Assembly (NCBI RefSeq): GCF_024323335.1
Contig: NC_066581.1
Location: 435,128,238 to 435,192,237, forward strand
Length of the DNA: 64,000 nt
Direction: 5' to 3'
Origin: Lathyrus oleraceus
Lineage: Eukaryota; Streptophyta; Magnoliopsida; Fabales; Fabaceae
In this document: positions 33,141 through 46,097 of the stretch, in pieces
How the letters are laid out: every line of letters starts with the position of its first letter
How positions within the stretch are numbered: position 1 is the stretch's first letter
Translations under genes and position numbers: made by a program
The notes under the pieces: model-generated
Told to the model about the DNA's origin: nothing
The model's input: only the letters and a program-made list of their open reading frames with translations
Database searches by the model: none

Positions 33141-34583
33141 AAAGAAAAGAACAGCTCGCTAAGTTGAAAACCCGAAAGGGAAGCTTAGGTAAAAAATGAG
33201 CGTCTCGGTGGATTGAACACCCGAAAGGGCGATCCAGGTAAAAATTAGAGACATAAAAACAGAAAAATTATCCTGATAGAATGAGTACTCCACCTTGGGG
33301 AAATTTATGCAAAAATTAGGAATTTTGGCAAGTAACTGCATCCTGTTGATCTTCAGTCTTGAAGACATTCTTGAGAATGTCGTTTGGTTCTGATCTGCCA
33401 TCTTCAACCAAAGCCAAGAGCACAATGGATATTGAAGTCAGCAGAAGGATTAGTGATCATTGTATTCAATGTAGCCATTTTCCATGTAAATTACCATTTT
33501 TTTTAACTTTTTGTAAAGATTTATAGAGTCTTGTCATTTACAGACTACCATTCTATTAACTAAAATTGAGCTTTCTATCCAATTGTTTCTACTCTTATTT
33601 ATCTTTCAGCCAAAATAGAATTAACTTTTATGATGATCATTTTGAAATTGAATTTAAAAATTAAAATCATTTTTAAAATAATAAAAGAAATTACTTTTAA
33701 AAAGCAATCGATTTCAATAAGGAATATCAACAGCGGTCTGAGAACAGGTAAGTCCTAAAATGTGAAGCATTGTTGGTCTTCCCCAAGCAGCTGGTTCAGC
33801 AAGTTAGTTTCCCCAGCTGAGTTTTGTGATCGCCTCGCCAGCTGATTTGTAAGCACGTATTCTCAACGGTTTGCATAGATCCAGCGCAAGGTTTTGTTCC
33901 CCCTCAGATCTCCAGCGAAGTTCATTCTTAATCCATGTCAGCACTAATTCTTGAGCGGTATTTTTTTGTCCTCTGGAAGGTTGTCTCCCATCTGGTATGG
34001 TGTTGACCTAAAATTCCCCACAGAGTGGATGATGCAGATCCTTAGCAGATCTTCTTCCCCAGTCAGGGTCGAGAAATTTTGAGACGAATGATTTATGTTC
34101 ATCCCCAACTCTCTTTATCCAGTTGGTGCCTCCATCCCATCGAGATTAACCAAGTGTTGTAGCAATGATTCAGATCAGTGACATTTGTATCCTTCGTGAT
34201 TGTTTTGTCATCATAATCATCAATAAATCATATATACATATACATATACATATACATTCATATATTTCATTATGCATTGTTATCGCAGTTAATTCCTTAT
34301 TCTCCGATCCTCTACTACGGTGATATCATTTCCCTACGCAGATTTGGTGCGTCTGTCCTCCCTCAATTGTAGAGTGTCATCCCCTTAAGCAGAAAGAATT
34401 TAACTTTATCATTCCCCACTGAGTTATTTCCTCGTGGATGATTTATTATTTCAGCTTCCTTCCCAGTCGATTATCTGAATGGAACCACTCCCATTGAGTT
34501 ATATCCTCACCGAGTCGAGTCATTGATTGACCGTTTCTTTCTAGCTCTTACCTAGATCGATGCTTTTGGTCCCCTGAAAATCT
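33141..34583 (+). other. First part of the 3' UTR of element A
   Basis: No gene. Two units with AAAACCCGAAAGGG or ACACCCGAAAGGG and CAGGTAAAA lie at about 33165-33243, matching the start of the element B 3' UTR. From 33720 on, degenerate CCCCAGC-type segments appear, also as in B. The middle (33440-33720) is AT-rich and unassigned. Confidence 0.65.
34222..34268 (+). repeat. Short ATACAT-type microsatellite
   Basis: Repeated CATATA/TACATA hexamers within the 3' UTR of element A. Confidence 0.85.
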
Positions 34584-34929
34584 ATTACCCAGTAACCGGT
34601 AATATTCTTCTCAGTTTGCGAGTGCTTTACTCTTACCCAATACCCGGTAACAATAACCTATTTCCTCTTGTTTCCCCCCCAGCGAATTCATTTTATGTTT
34701 CCCCAAGTAGTTTATCCTTGATATGTTCATCTTAACCGATGACTGGTATTCTTTCCTTTTGAGTTCATCCTTGATATGTTCATCCTAACCGGTGACAAAT
34801 ATTCTCTTTGTGGTTTTCTACCCAGTGAAAAGGTAGTTGTAATCCCTATTTCATTCCCTAGAGGGTTAATCCTTGATATGTTCATTTTAACCCATGATGG
34901 GTTTCCTCCTCTTTGAGGTCTTCTTTTTT

Positions 34930-36276
34930 TGTGTAAGCCCTAGAGGCCAATACTTTTGGTACCTGTATCGAATTATTTATTAATAATAAAAGGCTTTTTC
35001 TTTATTATGTTTGTTTAATAAAGTCCCTAGAATAGCTAGTCCGTTTAATGTATCAAGTATGACTTAATCATGAGATCATATTAAACATAAGGACACTATT
35101 CTTAAAGTATCTATAGTCGAGCTTTATTGTGAAGTGGGATAACATTAAAGCATTAAGACTATTATGTATATAGACTGATGATCACATCTCATGGATCATG
35201 GATAAGGAGTTATCAAGTCTTAAACATAGGTATGGATATTAAGAGTAATATTTATACTGGATTGACCCACTATGAGAATACTATATAGAATGTTATGCAA
35301 AGTGTCATAAGTTATTCTCATGGTGATAATGGTGTATACCACCCTTCGACCTGAAACCACTATGGACCCTAGATGTAGAGTCGGGTGCCTTATTGCTGAT
35401 CAAACGTTGTCCGTAACTGGATGACCATAAAGACAGTTGATGGGTACTCCACGAAGCATGCTAAGGGACATGACTGACCTAGATGGAATTTTCCCATCCT
35501 GCGTAACAGGATAAATGTCTATGGGCCCAATATTGAACTGGACAAGGATGACACCGTCTATGCCTTGTGTTCAATATAGACATAAGGGCAAAAGGGTAAT
35601 TATACACATAAATATTATCACAGAAGGATTTGTCAGATTACATGACATTTTCGTGTCTTGGGTAGCAGTGATGTGTTGCTAGATACCGCTCACTGTTTAT
35701 TATGTTAAATACGTGATTTAATATAATTGTCAATGTCGCGAAAACCTATAAGGTCACACACAAAGGACGGATTGATGAGAGATAGAGTAACTAAGGAACA
35801 CCGTAAGGTACGGTGCACTTAAGTGAATTGTAGAACATCGTAAGGTACGGTGTACTTAAGTAGAATACGAAATATGGTAATGTACCACGCGCTTAAGTGA
35901 TTTTGGGCATATTATAAGATATGGGCCACATACACTTAAGTGGGCTTTTTAGCTTACAGCCTACACAAGTGGTTCTATAAATAGAACCCTTGTGCAGAAG
36001 CATTTAGTGAAGTTGTATTTTTCGTTTCTCTCTCTATCTCTCTCACTCAAAGCCTTCATTCGTAGCAGCTAACACTGAGATTGAAGGAATCCGTTCGTGT
36101 GGACTGAGTAGAGGCGTTGTCATCGTTCAACGTTTGTGATCGCTCTGTAGATATGCATCAAAGGTTTCAATCGTCACAAGAGGTAACGATTCTATCACTG
36201 GTCATTCCCATTCGTAAGGATCACTAAAGATGAAAATTTTAATTTCCGCTGCATTTTGGATTGCCCTTCTCCTTCA
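34930..36276 (+). mobile_element. Solo LTR, lineage not assigned
   Basis: Interrupts the element A repeats. It starts around TGTGTAAGCCCTAGAGG and ends around CTCCTTCA; the flanks TTTTT and TTCTT are only a rough target duplication, so ends are good to a few bases. It has a TATA box inside a perfect palindrome, a CT-rich tract after it, and three diverged copies of a GTAAGGTACGGTG-CACTTAAGT module in U3. No primer site or genes follow. Confidence 0.7.
35971..35988 (+). promoter_or_regulatory. Palindromic TATA box of the solo LTR
   Basis: GGTTCTAT-AA-ATAGAACC is a perfect 8+2+8 inverted repeat containing TATAAATA at 35976-35983. A CT-rich stretch follows (36028-36050). Confidence 0.6.
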
Positions 36277-36840
36277 TTCTTCCCAGTAACCGATAGTTGT
36301 AAATCCTGCTTTCCCTCTGAGTCTATCCTTGATATGTTCATCTTAACCGATGACGGATATTCTCTTTTTGGTATTCTATCCAGTAACTGATAGATATAAT
36401 TCCTATTTCTTCCCTCTGAGTCTATCCTTGATATGTTCATCCTAACCGGTGACAAATATTCTCTTTTTGGTATTCTATCCAGTAACTGATAGATGTAATT
36501 CCTACTTTTCCCCGGCAGTGTATCCTTGATATGTTCATCTTAGCCGATGATGGCTATTCTTCCCTTTAAGTCTATCCTTGATATGCTCACTTTTACCAGT
36601 GACAGATATTCTCTCTTTTTGGTCTTCTGGCCAGTAACCGGTAATTGTAAATCCTATTTGGAATTCTCCCCAACAGGTTATTCTTACCCATTAACCGGTA
36701 ATGAATACACCTCATGTTTTCCTAAGCGAGTCATCCTTGATATGTTTACCTTAACCGGTAACGGATGTCCTCCCTGTCAGATTATGTTATCTTCCTTACC
36801 CAATAACCAGTAATTGATAATATATTTATGTTACTCCTGT

Positions 36841-39800
36841 GTAAAAGTTACTCAAACTGACATTACAAACAACTTTCATGTTGAGGTCTAGAGCTATTTG
36901 TGCTTTTAAAGCCATTTTTTATGGTGAAAGATTATAGGTCATTTTGTCTGAACCCTAGTTTGGAGGTCAACTTCCAAAGACCATAACTTTCTCAATTTTT
37001 GTGAGATGAAAGCCATTAAAATTCCATGATCAAATTAAATATATCTACTTCAACTTTTATGTTTGGAGGAAGTTCAAATTCAACTTGAAAATGCATGTGC
37101 CAAGAGGAATCATTATAGGTCATTTTGGGCCAATACCATTGAACAAGTGATTTTCCTCAATTTCTAAAATGCATAACTCCTTCATGCCAAATCCAAATGA
37201 GGTCAAATTTGTGACCAAATATAAGACGTTTTAAAGAGATACAACTTTGATGAAGGAACTTTTCTCATTTGAAGGCCATAGAAAAACTTATTCAAGATGG
37301 AAGAAGTGAATATTTGACTTCGGACTTAGAAAATTTTCAAATATGTTTGATTTCCCAAACTTCCACCTCAAACTTCATCAATATCCAAGCTTCAAATGAA
37401 AAAGTGTTCACATTGAAAGTTGTTCCTCTTGATCTCACCTTTCCAAAAAGTCCATGATCATCTCATTTGGTCAAAGAATGAAGGACTTGCACATGGGTGT
37501 AAGTTGAAGAACCATTTGGATGTTTTCCACTTCCACTTTTCATACATGATTGCATGGATTTGTAACATGATTTCAGCATGATTCACATTCAATTTTGGAA
37601 CCAAGTGCATCACTTGATGGGCCTATCACACGCCCATGCAAGCATGCAAAAAGAATTTTCAAAATTTGCCAAATTTGGAAGTGTGCAAAAGTCAATCTCA
37701 TGGTTTATAAATAAGACCCACATTGCTCAGAATTAAGGACCTCATGCCCAAGCTTTGAACCTATAATCCCAAACCCTCGCCATTGAAGGATAAGCTTGAA
37801 GATTTTCTTTGAAAATCGAGTTTCAATTCTCCATCAGTTTTGAGATTGAAACTCCAAGAGTACATACCTTTTATTGATCTTAATAACTTCCATCAAGCAT
37901 CTAAAGCAAGGCCAGACATAATTGAAAGCAAGATCGTGTCAATCTGAAGCTCCATTGAAGGTGAATTTTCAGAATTTTCATCTCTTTGATTCTCCCTCAA
38001 TTATTCACCATTCTTGTTGATTTTTGGTTGTCTGAAGTCCTATCAATGTAGGCAAGATGATTGAGTTTCTTTGAGGTCAAATCGAAGCAACTCGGTTCAT
38101 GATGCTCAAAATTCAATCCCTGTATCTTTTTATATACTTGGAATTGGAGAAAATTGAGGCCAAATTCGTGCTCCTGAGCATTTTTCCTTCAAATTAGTGT
38201 ATCCAATTTTCATTTTCCATTGAGTTGAGCTTGAACGAGATCGGTGGCTCTCACCGGAGAAGATGACCGGAGTTAGGGCTCTGGCGGTGTGTTGGCTTAT
38301 CCATGACCATCTGATCTGAGTTTTATGTTCTAATCTCACGCGTCCATTATGATTACCATGCCTGCAGCGTGTTTGACTCGTGTCCATATGGAATGAGCAC
38401 TCCAGGCCATCTGATCTGCCACCTCAATTAATGAGGGAGATCAGATGGCCCTTGTTTTTTTTATTTTCTTATTTTTCCATTTATTCCTTTTATTTTAATT
38501 AATTCATATCAATTTAATTTTTAATCCATAAAATATGGGACTTTCACCAAAAAAATTCAAATATTTGTCTCTTTCATTTTCTGAATTAAAATCATTTTTT
38601 GGATTAATTTTGATATTTTTCATGATTTAATTGTTTTTGTGCATATTTTTAACTTTTTAAAAATACTTCGGCCTTTTCCAAAATTATGAATTTTTTTGTC
38701 TAAGGTCCTTTTACCTTGTTTGACCTAGGATAAATATTTTGGCCATTTATTTGGTGTTTTGAAGAGGTTTTAGGTTTTTGATCAAACATATTTTAATTTA
38801 AATGCATTTTAATTTGATTTTTTAATTGATTAATTATGTAGAAATTATGTTGAGGAATTTTTATTAACTTGGTCAAGGTTGATTTGACTTTTAAATCATT
38901 GGGTTTAGGGGATTGATGAAATGTACATTTCATCTCCCAAAATGAATGAATGATTTTAATTTGATAAAACTCCTCCCATGACCAATTTGTGATTATCTCA
39001 TCTCCCCTTCCTCTTCATCTTTAATCCCATTCTTTCCCATCCCTTCCATTGACCAATGAAGTCTCAATCTCCTAAGGCTAATTGGTTCATCAATAACTTT
39101 GTGTTATATGAACCTATACAAGTATGTATGAGATTAGGTACATCCTTTGATCTTTTTTGAGTGTGGTATGTTTTAGGAGTATGGTTCATTATACCATATC
39201 TCTAACATGCATTAACACCAAAATTTCTATTGCCCGACCTCAGATAGTTGTGACTTCTACATAAGTCCAATTACGATTGCTTAACATAGTGCTAAATTTT
39301 GATCTAAAGGCATAGCATTCTAGTAAGTTTGATTGTAAGTCTCCTCCCTTTCATGGTATTGTATAGAAACTTGGCCTTTTTTTATTCCTTTGGAAGATGT
39401 CTTGGTTCAAGGATCCATGCTTGTGAATATAGGGTTGAGTGTTCTCCAAAGAATGACTTAATGAATTGAAAAGCAAAACACTACTAACATCTAATCAACT
39501 AACATTTGATTAACTTTTTATTAATCTTGCTTTTATTTTCAAGTCATTTACTTTATGAAAATTAAAATTCAAGCCATTTGCCATTTACATATCATTTAAC
39601 TTATTTACGTTTATGTCATTTTCATTTTGCTCACTTGAGCAATATATTGTGATTGTATATATTTGTTTGTATATTGTGTTTGCGTTTGTGGTCTTAGGAC
39701 CTTAAAATACTTAATAAACAACAAAAAACCTAAAAAAATGTTTGTGTGGACTGTTGGATTTGAACCGAGCTTTGGACTTTAAATTAGGCAACATTCCCTA

Positions 39801-40547
39801 TGCAAAAGGACTTGGCCAATGCCGACATTTCTGAGACCAAGTAATTGTGATTTGAGCTTTCATTTGATGCAAGTATTGGGATCCACTTGAGTTCATCTGC
39901 TACATGGTCTTGATGCAAATGTTACTTTGAACTTGTATCTAATGCCTTATTCTGAGCCAATGAAGGAGTATGTCATCTGATACATGGGAAGATTAAGAAG
40001 AAGACTGTGAAGTTACTTGCTTGGATGTGGCTATCTTTATTTGATGCCTTGCTCTTCATATTACTACTTGCTTATTGATATTGCTTGATTCTAAAGTCCA
40101 AAAGGAAAGTGGGTTTCTATATGACATTCTTGTCTATTGGATTGCATCCCATTGGTCAGATCTATTCAACTCTTAACTTTTAATTTTTATGCTTAGGATT
40201 AATCTCTTCATCTCCTCCCATTTCTTAAATTTCAAAATCTCTCGCCCTTTTTCAAAATCTTCTTTGCTTATGATTTCTAAACTTAGACTCTTTTGCAAAT
40301 TAGAAACTTTCTCCTTATGCCATTGTATTGATAAACTCTTTTCTTTAATCAAATTTGTAAATGAATCTAACCAATCCCCTTACCTGTAATCTCTGGAATT
40401 TTATTAGTTTTGATTTGAAAACTTCTTATCGTTGGGTTTTGTTCGTACTTTTTCCTTTTCCTTTGGAAACCATAAAAGCGCGGTGGCGACTCTGGTTTTA
40501 TTGATGTTAAGTTTATCCATAACTTAATGGTCATGAATTTACCGCTA
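36841..40547 (+). repeat. Ogre-type LTR, forward, 5'-truncated
   Basis: This is a gene-free AT-rich 3.7 kb. The end carries TTTTCCTTTTCCTTTGGAAACC, AAAAGCGCGGTGGCGACTCTGG and ATGGTCATGAATTTACCGCTA, which I recognise from memory as the U5 end of pea-type Ogre LTRs. No primer site follows; a reversed copy begins at 40548. The left end joins the element A 3' UTR at 36841. Small open frames inside have no recognisable product. Confidence 0.65.
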
Positions 40548-43500
40548 GACCATGTAGCAAATGAATTCAAGTGGATCCCAATACTTACATCAGATGAAGG
40601 CTTAAATCACAATAACTTGGTCTCAGAAATGTTGGCATTGGTCAAGTCCTTTTGCATAAGGGGATGTTGCCTAATTTTAAGTCCAAAAGCTCATATCAAA
40701 TCCAACAGTCCAACAAACATTTTTTAGGGTTTTTTTATTGTTTATTAAGCATTTGAAGGTCCTAAGACCACAAACACAAACAAAAAATACACAAACAAAT
40801 ATATACAATCACAATATATGGCTCAAATAAGCAAAGTGAAAATGACATAAACATAAACAAGTTAAATGATATGTAAATGACAAATGAATGGTAAATGACT
40901 TGAAATTAAATTGCATAAAAATAAATGACTAGAAAGTAAAGGCAATATTAATACAAGTTGGTCAAATGTTAGTTGATTAGATGTTAGTGAAGTTTTTATT
41001 TTCAATTGATTAAGTCATTCTTTGGAGAACACTCAACCATCTATTCACAAGCATGGATCCTTGAACCAAGACAGCTTCCATAGGAAGGAAAAAAGGCCAA
41101 GTTTCCACACAATAGCATGAAAGGGGGGAGACTTACAATCTCACTTACTAGAGTGTTATGCCTTTAGGGTCAAAAATTAGCTATATGTTAAGCAATCGTA
41201 ATTGGACTTATGTAGAAGTCATAACTATCTGAGGTCGGGCAACATAAATTTTGGTGTTAATGCATGTTAGAGATATGGTATAATGAACCAAACTCCTAAA
41301 ACATACCACACACAAATATAAAAAAGATGAAAGGATGAACCTATCTTATCCATACTTGTATTGGTTCATCTAATACAAGGTTATTGATGGACCAATTAGC
41401 CTTAGGATATTGAGATTTCATTGGTCAATGAAAGGGATGGGAAAGAATGGGATTGAAAATGGAGAGAAAGGGGAGATGAGAGAAACATAAATTGGTCATG
41501 GGAGGAATTTTATCAAATTAAAATCACTCATTCATTTTTGGAGATGAAATGTACATTTCATCAATCCCCTAAATCCAATAATTTTAACTTAATAAAAGTC
41601 AAATCAACCTTGACCAAGGCCCAAACACATAGTCAAACATCACAAGTCAATAAAAATGGCTCAACATTATTTTTATGCAAATAATCAAATAAAAATCAAA
41701 TTAAAAATGCATTTAAATTAAAATTAGTTTGGTCAAAACCTAAAACCTCTTCAAAACACCAAATAAATGGCTAAAAGATTTATCCTAGGTCATACAAGGT
41801 CAAAGGACCTTCGACAAAAAATTTCATGATTTTTGAAAAGTTAGAAGTATTTTTAAACAATTAAAAATATGCACAAAAACAATTAATTAATGAAAAATAT
41901 CAAAATTAATCCAAAAAATAATTTTAACTCAGAAAATAAAATAGGAAAATATTTAAATATTTTTGGTGAAAGTCCCATATTTTTTGGATTAAAAATGAAA
42001 TTAATATGAATTAATCAAAATAAATGGATTAAATGGAAAATCAAAAAATGTGGAAAATCAGGGGCCATCAGATCTCCCTCATTTATTTAGGTGGCAGATT
42101 CGATGGCCACACGCGCGCGTTCCACCATACGCTTAGTCAAATGCATTGTACGCGTGGTAATCACAACCAAGGGCCAAGATTAAAACGTTTGAATCAGATC
42201 AGATGGCTTGGACTTTGCCAACGCACCACCGGAACCCTAGCTCCGATCATTTTCTCCGGTGATCACCACCGGTCTGGTTCAAGCTCAACTTCATGAAAAA
42301 TGAAAAATGAATACACTAATTTGAAGGAAAAATGCTCAGTAGCACGAATCTGGCCTCAATTTTCTCCAATTCCAAGTATATAAAAAGATACAGGGATTTG
42401 AATTTTGAGGATCATGAACTGAGTTGCTTAGATTTAACCTCAAAGTAACTCAATCTTCTTGCCTACATTGATAGAACTTTATAAAACCAAAAATCACAAA
42501 GAATGGTGAAGAATTGAGAGAGAATCGAAGACATGAAGTTTTCTGAAAATTCACCTTCGAGTTGATCCAATTCCATTTGATCTTGATCTGAATTTGCTTG
42601 CTTTATCTTCCTCTTGCTTGCAGAAACCAATTGAGATGAAAAGGGAAGTGAATTTCTGCATTTTGAACTTCCAAACAGAAGATGAAGTTCAAGCTCGATT
42701 TCAAGAGAAACCTTCAGAAATTCTACGGTAGTGAGGGTTTGGATCAATCTAGCAAAGCTTGGGCAGGGTGTTGATGTTCATTCTAAAGTCATGCGCTTGT
42801 TTAAATAGGCAATGGATATGATTTTTGCACCACTTGAAATTTGGCCAAATTTGGAAACCACCTTGCATGGATGCATGGGCAATGATTTAGGCCTAAAGAC
42901 TGATGTAATCCACCTTCAATTCGTGTGCAAAGTGTACTGAAGTCATCATATGGAAGCATGCAAAGAAGAATGATCATTTGAATCCAAATCTTGCCAAAAT
43001 ATATCCCACAATGGATCCATATGCAAGTCCCTCAATTTTTATCCAAATGAGATGATCTTGGACTTTTCGGAAAGGTGAGATCAAGGGGAATAACTTTCAT
43101 GTTGAACATGTTTTCATTTTAAGTTTGGATCATGATTAATTTTGAGGTGGAAGTTTAGGAAATCAAACATATTTGAAAAATTTCTAAGTCCCAAGTCAAA
43201 TGTTCACTTCTTCTACCTTGAATAACTTTTTCTATGGACTTCAAATGAAAAACGTTCCTTCATCAAAGTTGTAGCTATTTCAAACCTCTTAAATTTGGTA
43301 ACAAATTTTACCTCATTTGGATTTGGCATGAAGGAGGTATGCATTTTAGAAGTTGAGGAAAATCACTTGTTCAATGGTATTGGCCCAAAATGACCTATAA
43401 TGTTTCCTCTTGGAACATGCATTTGAAAGTTGAATTTGAGCTTACTCCAAACATAAAAGTTGAATTAAACATATTTAATTTGATCATGGAATTTGAATGG

Positions 43501-44182
43501 ATTTCATATAATAAGAATTGATCAAGTTATGGTCTTGGGAAGTTGACCTCCACACTAGGCTTCAAACAAAATGACCTATAATATTTCACCATAAAAAATG
43601 ACTTTCCAAGAAAAAATAGATCTTGACTTCAACATGAAAGTTTTTTGGAATGTCATTTTGAGTAACTTTACTATTGGAATCATTTTCATATGACAAAAAT
43701 TGTAGGAGATATGGTCTAAGGAACTCCAGTTTTGACCAGTTGACTTCCTCTGGTCAACCACCACGAACCATCTTGCTAGCTTGACATTTTCTTGACTTTT
43801 GGGGCTCATGGAGGATCATATATGTGAAAGATGATGTAATATGAAGTATCCCTTGAAATATTTCATCAATTGTTGAAGAAACTTGTTTAAGAAGTTACAA
43901 CAGATACCCAAATGGATTAGGGTTTCCAAGGCAAACAAACTCCAAACTCTTGGTGATTTCTTGATCAAAATGACATGTGAAGATCATGGAGATCCATATA
44001 TGATGCCTAGAACCAATGTGGACCAATTCTTGATTGAACTCCTTGCATTGAGGGTCTCAAACCCTAGATATGAGCTTGATAGAGCATATGTCAGCATACA
44101 CACTACCTACAAAAGCAACAAACTATACATTGACATGTTTTTGGTATTTTGGTAAGTAACTAACGAAAACAAAGTATGATAC
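40548..44182 (-). repeat. Ogre-type LTR, reverse, lacking its last 0.64 kb
   Basis: 40548-43671 is an imperfect inverted copy of 36841-39909 (for example the segment around TTGGCATTGGTCAAGTCC near 40632 and its mirror near 39810). 43672-44182 continues the LTR upstream part that the forward copy lacks. The terminal U5 part, present in the forward copy at 39910-40547, is missing. No gene seen. Confidence 0.65.
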
Positions 44183-44496
44183 TGAAGCTAGCGGAAATAT
44201 ACCCGAACGCATCGCACGCTCAAACATACAACAGAGTCGCCATCGAACTTTATTTATACTCAGAGGGAAGGGAAAACATCGATAAAACCCATGGGAAAGA
44301 GATACACTGGGTAAGGAAGTCGGTTATGCAAGGGGAAGGTATTAGCACCCCAAACATCCATGGTACTCCATGGGAACCGTTTTGATTGTTCTCGCTCGAA
44401 TAAGTGTTATCTAAAGATTACTCGCGAAAGAATGGGCAAAGGAAAAGAAAATAGGTAAAGTGCTCGGTGAGGATTAGGGCCCTCATGCCTACGTAT

Positions 44497-45935
44497 CCTC
44501 ATAGTGCAATGAGGAATTCAGAGCTTTGTAGTTCAAGGAACTAGAGGCAGGAGGTGGAAAGAAGTGTGATAGAAGGTATGGTTTGAACCAAAGAATAATG
44601 TGGTTTGAACTCCAAATGAAGGTGAAAATGTGAACCAACAAGTGAGGGCGTATAACACTTGTATCACTGTATTGGAATAACCGAAAAGAAAGGGTTGCCT
44701 AAGTACGGTTGCAAAGTAAGTAAGGAGATGCTCGTCTAAGCTACAGGGTCTGGTAAGACGCACAAATTGGCTCTTGGTTCACAAAAAGGGTACAAGATAG
44801 AGCACAAAGGTATAATGTATCTGGCTCAAAGATAACTGGTATATCATATGGAGTGAAAGAAGGTAGAGTATGAAAGTATCATGGGATGAACGGAATGAAG
44901 TGACCGAAGTCACAGAATAGAAGAACTTGGTAACAAGTGACTGGATAAGTATTGTTTGAAATCGAAAGGTGAAAGTGTATTGGAATCCATAAGAGAAATG
45001 GAATTTCTACCATAGAGGGAAACATCGTTAACTAATACGTGGACTAACAGGCCGCCACTGTAGGGTTTTGGATAAAAAAAGAAGGAATTAAATGTTTGGG
45101 ATGAGAGCCAAACAACTCTAGGTATGAAATGTGGATTGTTCGTTAGGCGTCCTAGAAGGGTGGATATGGAATTCCAAAGAGATTGTATTTCGATGTCAAA
45201 GAGACAGATATGTCACTAGGTGAACGGTTTATGATCGAAGGTAGGTAATGGATAGTGAGAGATATGGGTGATGCCCTAAGGAGGAAGAGGGACAATTAGA
45301 AGTATGCTCGCCAAGGACTCGTATCCTTGTGCCTACGTATTCTCATTGTGAAATGAGAAAGTCAGAGCATTCGTAATTCGGAACTACGAGAATGGAAAGA
45401 GAGAGATAGGGTAGAACTGGAGTGCAAGGAGTAGTGTATCACTTGTTGGGGAATCAACAATTCGAGATTAAATTAGGATAGTAGCTTGGATCCAAGAGAA
45501 GGATAGACTCTTAATCAAAGAGCAAAGTGGTGTGTTAGCCGAAGAAGAATGAATTGAATGTTTGGGATGAGAGCCAAACAAGAATGAATTGAATGTTTGG
45601 GATGAGAGCCAAACAAGAATGAAGTGAGTGTTTGGGATGAGAGCCAAACAAGGATGAAGTGAGTGTTTGGGATGAGAGCCAAACAAGGATGAATTAGATG
45701 TTTGGGATGAGAGTCAAACAACTCTCAATTGAAGAGATGGACTGTTATCAGGACGTCCTAAAAGGATGGACAAAGAGTCCAAGGAGAAGTATGATTGATC
45801 TCAAAAAATGGTAGAGATTGCATGAATGAAGGATGATTGATTAATAAATAGGGTAGCTCGTGAAGAAATTGGGTTCTCCTGCCTACGTACCCTCATTGTG
45901 CAATGAGGAAATCAGAGTTTTCGTAGTTCAGCGCA
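44497..45935 (-). other. Three paired-hairpin modules in the reverse Ogre-like LTR
   Basis: On the plus strand: CCTCAT/ATGAGG at 44497-44514 with TAGTTC/GAACTA at 44529-44543; TTCTCAT/ATGAGAA at 45340-45359 with CGTAATTC/GAACTACG at 45372-45388; CCTCATTG/CAATGAGG at 45891-45908 with a degenerate partner near 45922. Each is preceded by GCCTACGTA. The same module, opposite strand, is in the LTR of B. Confidence 0.7.
45547..45720. repeat. 35-bp tandem repeat, five units
   Basis: The period is 35 bp (GTTTGG at 45560 and 45595). Each unit holds GTTTGG-GATGAGAG-CCAAAC, a 6-bp stem hairpin. A single unit lies at about 45089-45115. Short open frames here are by-products of the repeat. Confidence 0.9.
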
Positions 45936-46097
45936 CTAGGGATGAAAAGAAATTGATTGGAGGCAAGAAGAAACGGATGATTGAGATTGAAGTGATATGA
46001 ATGGATAGACTTGATAGTTACTGGATGAAATCACACTAACTTTCAAGTGGAGGGAGAAAAGTCTTTGTAGTTGTTTCTTCTGAGGAAGATGAAGACT

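Larger units (their letters stand above)
34584..36830 (+). repeat. Hairpin-bearing repeats in the 3' UTR of element A (split by a solo LTR)
   Basis: Units of about 50 or 100 bp carry ATCCTTGATATGTTCATC and a CCAGTAAC segment. Spacing of TATCCTTG at 36324, 36423 and 36521 gives 98-99 bp. Hairpins with changing arms: ATTACC/GGTAAT (34584), TTACC/GGTAA (34633, 36684), CTACC/GGTAG (34818), CTATC/GATAG (36376, 36475). Loops are CAGTAACC-like. The array resumes after the solo LTR at 36277. Confidence 0.8.
31045..36840 (+). mobile_element. Element A, 3' part: Tat/Ogre-type pol end and 3' UTR
   Basis: This resumes the RNase H of element A a few codons after its cut at 1828, then gives second RNase H, integrase and a 3' UTR rich in repeats. 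A solo LTR (34930-36276) interrupts the UTR. Its right end abuts an Ogre LTR piece at 36841, which could be its own 5'-truncated LTR; this is not proven. Confidence 0.8.

Noticed and set aside
36841..43671. Foldback or Mutator-like DNA transposon with long terminal inverted repeats
   Set aside because: The arms carry Ogre LTR end motifs and have unequal extents; no transposase or 9-bp duplication seen.
45468..45721. Reverse open frames with repeated FGSHPKH or LALIPN words
   Set aside because: Products of the 35-bp tandem repeat, not a gene.
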